Assembly (NCBI GenBank): GCA_025463305.1 | Contig: JAOBWK010000091.1 | Coordinates: 1-15,061 of the forward strand | Direction: 5' to 3' | Length of the DNA stretch: 15,061 nucleotides | From: Ilumatobacteraceae bacterium | GTDB taxonomy: Bacteria; Actinomycetota; Acidimicrobiia; Acidimicrobiales; Ilumatobacteraceae | Shown here: one piece after another, positions 13,672-15,061 of the stretch | Position numbering within the stretch: position 1 is the stretch's first letter | How the letters are laid out: each line of letters starts with the position of its first letter | Position numbers and translations under genes: made by a program | Notes under the pieces: model-generated | The model's database searches: none | What the model saw: the letters and a program-made list of their open reading frames with translations, nothing else | Told to the model about the DNA's origin: nothing

Positions 13672-14912
13672 GCTGGGAACCAGGCGCCCGCCCGGCGTGG
13701 GTGCAGCACGCGATCGACGGCGAGGGGGGCCCGGTCTACGCGCTCGCCGCGCAGCCGCTCGTGGTCGACGAGCTGCTCGCCGAGGCCCAGGTCCGCGCCG
13801 GGCTCACCGACCGCAACGCCGAGATCTGGGGCAACGACGACTTCCTCGAGCCGCTGCACATCTTCGTCGACTCCGTCGAGACGGAGGCGAACCTGCACAT
13901 CGTCGGTCGCTGGCGCGTCCGCGAGGTGATCCTGCGCGCCCTCGAGAACCGGCTGCGGATCCGCGCCGCGGTGCAGGCCGACCCGGCGATCATCGACGAG
14001 GTCATCGCCGCCCCCATCGTGGTCACCGGCAGCCCGCGCGCCGGCACGTCGGTGATGCACGAGCTGCTCGCGATGCTGCCCGGCACCCGTGCGCCGCTGG
14101 CGTGGGAGTACTGGTGGCCCGCTCCCCCGTCGAGCGATCCTGATGATCCGCGCATCGCGCTCGCCGACCGCGACGTGCGCCTGTCCGCGGCCTTGAACCC
14201 GTCGTTCGACGGGATGCACGTGCAGGGCGGGCGGGTGCCGCGCGAGGACCCGTCGGCGATGCTGATGTCGTTCCGCACCGACGTGCTCGCCGCGCACTAC
14301 CCGACGCCGAGCTACGCCCGCTGGCTCGCCACCTGCGACATGCGGCCGGCCTACGAGTACCACCGGCTGGTGCTGCAGCTGCTCCAACGCAACCGTGCCG
14401 AACGGACGTGGGTGCTCAAGGCGCCGAGCCACCTCGCCCACCTCGATCTCGTGCTGGCGATGTACCCGGACGCCCGCGTGGTGGTGTGCCACCGCGATCC
14501 GCTGGCGATGATCAGCTCGGTCACCAGCCTCACCGCAACGCTGCGCTGGGGCCACGCGGCATCCGTCGACTACCACGCCCTCGCCCGCGAGAACATGGAG
14601 CAGTTCGGCCGCAACCTCGACGCCGTGCTCGCCATGCGCCAGGCCGGCCGGCTCGACGACGCACAGGTGGTCGATGCCCGCTTCCACGAGTTCGTCGGCG
14701 ATCAGCTCCGCGTGGTGCGCGGGATCGCCGACCACTTCGGGCTGGCGATGGGCTCGGCTGCCGAGCTGGCGATCACCGAGCACCTCGCCGCCAAGCCACC
14801 GGCCCAGGGCGGCCAGCACGTGCACTCGCTCGACGACCTCGGGCTCGACATCGATCGCGAGCGCGAACGGTTCGCCCCGTACATGGAGTTCTTCGGAGTG
14901 AGATCGGGCTGA
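13668..14912 (+). CDS. Sulfotransferase family protein (Sulfotransfer_3 type)
   Basis: Predicted PAPS-dependent sulfotransferase of 414 residues. The 5'-phosphosulfate loop is IVVTGSPRAGTSVMHELL (117-134). The 3'-phosphate site is RVVVCHRDP (270-278) with Arg276, followed by a Ser pair at 283-284. TWVLKAPSHLAHLDLV (247-262) is a conserved segment of this actinobacterial group. About 115 residues precede the P-loop, more than in minimal sulfotransferases but normal for this group. The acceptor is unknown; mycobacterial relatives act on glycolipids or small molecules. It is the last gene of the operon, overlapping the preceding stop by 4 bases without its own Shine-Dalgarno. No sulfate-activation genes are in the window, so PAPS would come from elsewhere. 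Confidence 0.9.
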   Translation: MSWEPGARPAWVQHAIDGEGGPVYALAAQPLVVDELLAEAQVRAGLTDRNAEIWGNDDFLEPLHIFVDSVETEANLHIVGRWRVREVILRALENRLRIRAAVQADPAIIDEVIAAPIVVTGSPRAGTSVMHELLAMLPGTRAPLAWEYWWPAPPSSDPDDPRIALADRDVRLSAALNPSFDGMHVQGGRVPREDPSAMLMSFRTDVLAAHYPTPSYARWLATCDMRPAYEYHRLVLQLLQRNRAERTWVLKAPSHLAHLDLVLAMYPDARVVVCHRDPLAMISSVTSLTATLRWGHAASVDYHALARENMEQFGRNLDAVLAMRQAGRLDDAQVVDARFHEFVGDQLRVVRGIADHFGLAMGSAAELAITEHLAAKPPAQGGQHVHSLDDLGLDIDRERERFAPYMEFFGVRSG

Positions 14913-14967
14913 ACCCCGGCTGAACGCGCCCCTGACCTGGCGATCCCCGTCGCCGCGATCGGCCCCG

Positions 14968-14973
14968 TAGAGT
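14968..14973 (+). promoter_or_regulatory. Candidate -10 of the last gene, leaderless layout
   Basis: TAGAGT (TANNNT) is followed by exactly 7 bases and a GTG at 14981, as at 8766 and 10087. No -35 or Shine-Dalgarno is evident. Confidence 0.5.
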
Positions 14974-14980
14974 CTGCGCC

Positions 14981-15061
14981 GTGGATGAACAGGTTGTGGT
15001 GCAGGATCCGACGGCGGCAACGGCGGCCACCGTCGAGAAGGTGTTCTTCGAGCTGCGCAAG
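14981..15061 (+). CDS. Unidentified gene, first 27 codons (cut by window edge)
   Basis: An open frame from a GTG runs to the end of the window without a stop. It begins MDEQVVVQDPTAATAATVEK and continues VFFELRK. It is too short to assign to a family. Support for a real start comes mainly from the -10 element 7 bases upstream, a layout shared with three other genes here. The shifted ATG at 14985 gives a less natural peptide rich in Arg, Cys and Trp. The gene is same-strand as the preceding operon, 68 bases after the sulfotransferase stop. Confidence 0.55.
   Translation, partial: MDEQVVVQDPTAATAATVEKVFFELRK

Noticed and set aside
13380..15020. 546-codon minus-strand open frame
   Set aside because: Antisense to the sulfotransferase and the end of the DUF1214-like gene; no recognisable domain.
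1..15061. Mobile element, CRISPR array or defence system
   Set aside because: No transposase, integrase, terminal repeats with target duplications, spaced direct repeats, nuclease or toxin genes were seen on either strand.

Overview
The window is high-GC and gene-dense. It looks like an actinobacterial chromosome, most plausibly from class Acidimicrobiia (Ilumatobacter-like). This is an inference from gene content, the rimP-nusA-ylxR-infB order beside a divergent proS, the split MFE-2-type beta-oxidation pair and the leaderless gene starts. No rRNA marker is present to settle it. I see no tRNA, rRNA, insertion sequence, CRISPR array or phage gene, and no gap over 300 bases lacks a gene.

Left part (1-5148): a translation/transcription housekeeping locus. 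On the minus strand, read right to left, lie rimP (ribosome maturation), nusA (transcription elongation/termination), ylxR (RNA-binding) and the N-terminal 237 codons of infB (IF-2), which is cut by the window edge. proS (prolyl-tRNA synthetase) points away on the plus strand. The 192-base gap between rimP and proS holds a canonical intrinsic terminator facing rimP, inside its probable 5' leader, which suggests attenuation of the operon.

Middle (5149-7833): a palindrome-rich spacer between convergent genes is followed by a minus-strand operon. It encodes an SDR (3R)-hydroxyacyl-CoA dehydrogenase, a two-hot-dog MaoC/hydratase-2 and a conserved protein of unknown function. The first two correspond to the two enzymatic halves of peroxisomal multifunctional enzyme 2, encoded separately, and probably act in beta-oxidation of a bulky or steroid-like acyl-CoA.

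Right part (7900-15061): plus-strand genes for a Tat-exported PGRP-type N-acetylmuramoyl-L-alanine amidase and a geranylgeranyl-reductase-family flavoprotein. They are followed by a tightly packed four-gene operon: nitronate monooxygenase-like flavoprotein, M20 metallopeptidase, DUF1214-like protein and sulfotransferase. The first 27 codons of an unidentified gene close the window. Four plus-strand starts (7900, 8779, 10100, 14981) sit 6 or 7 bases downstream of a TANNNT -10 element and lack a Shine-Dalgarno, the layout of leaderless transcripts. The housekeeping genes, in contrast, mostly have clear Shine-Dalgarno sequences.

The least understood parts are the four-gene operon, whose substrate is unknown, the protein translationally coupled to the MaoC gene, and the rimP leader terminator. 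I found no defence or mobile system.
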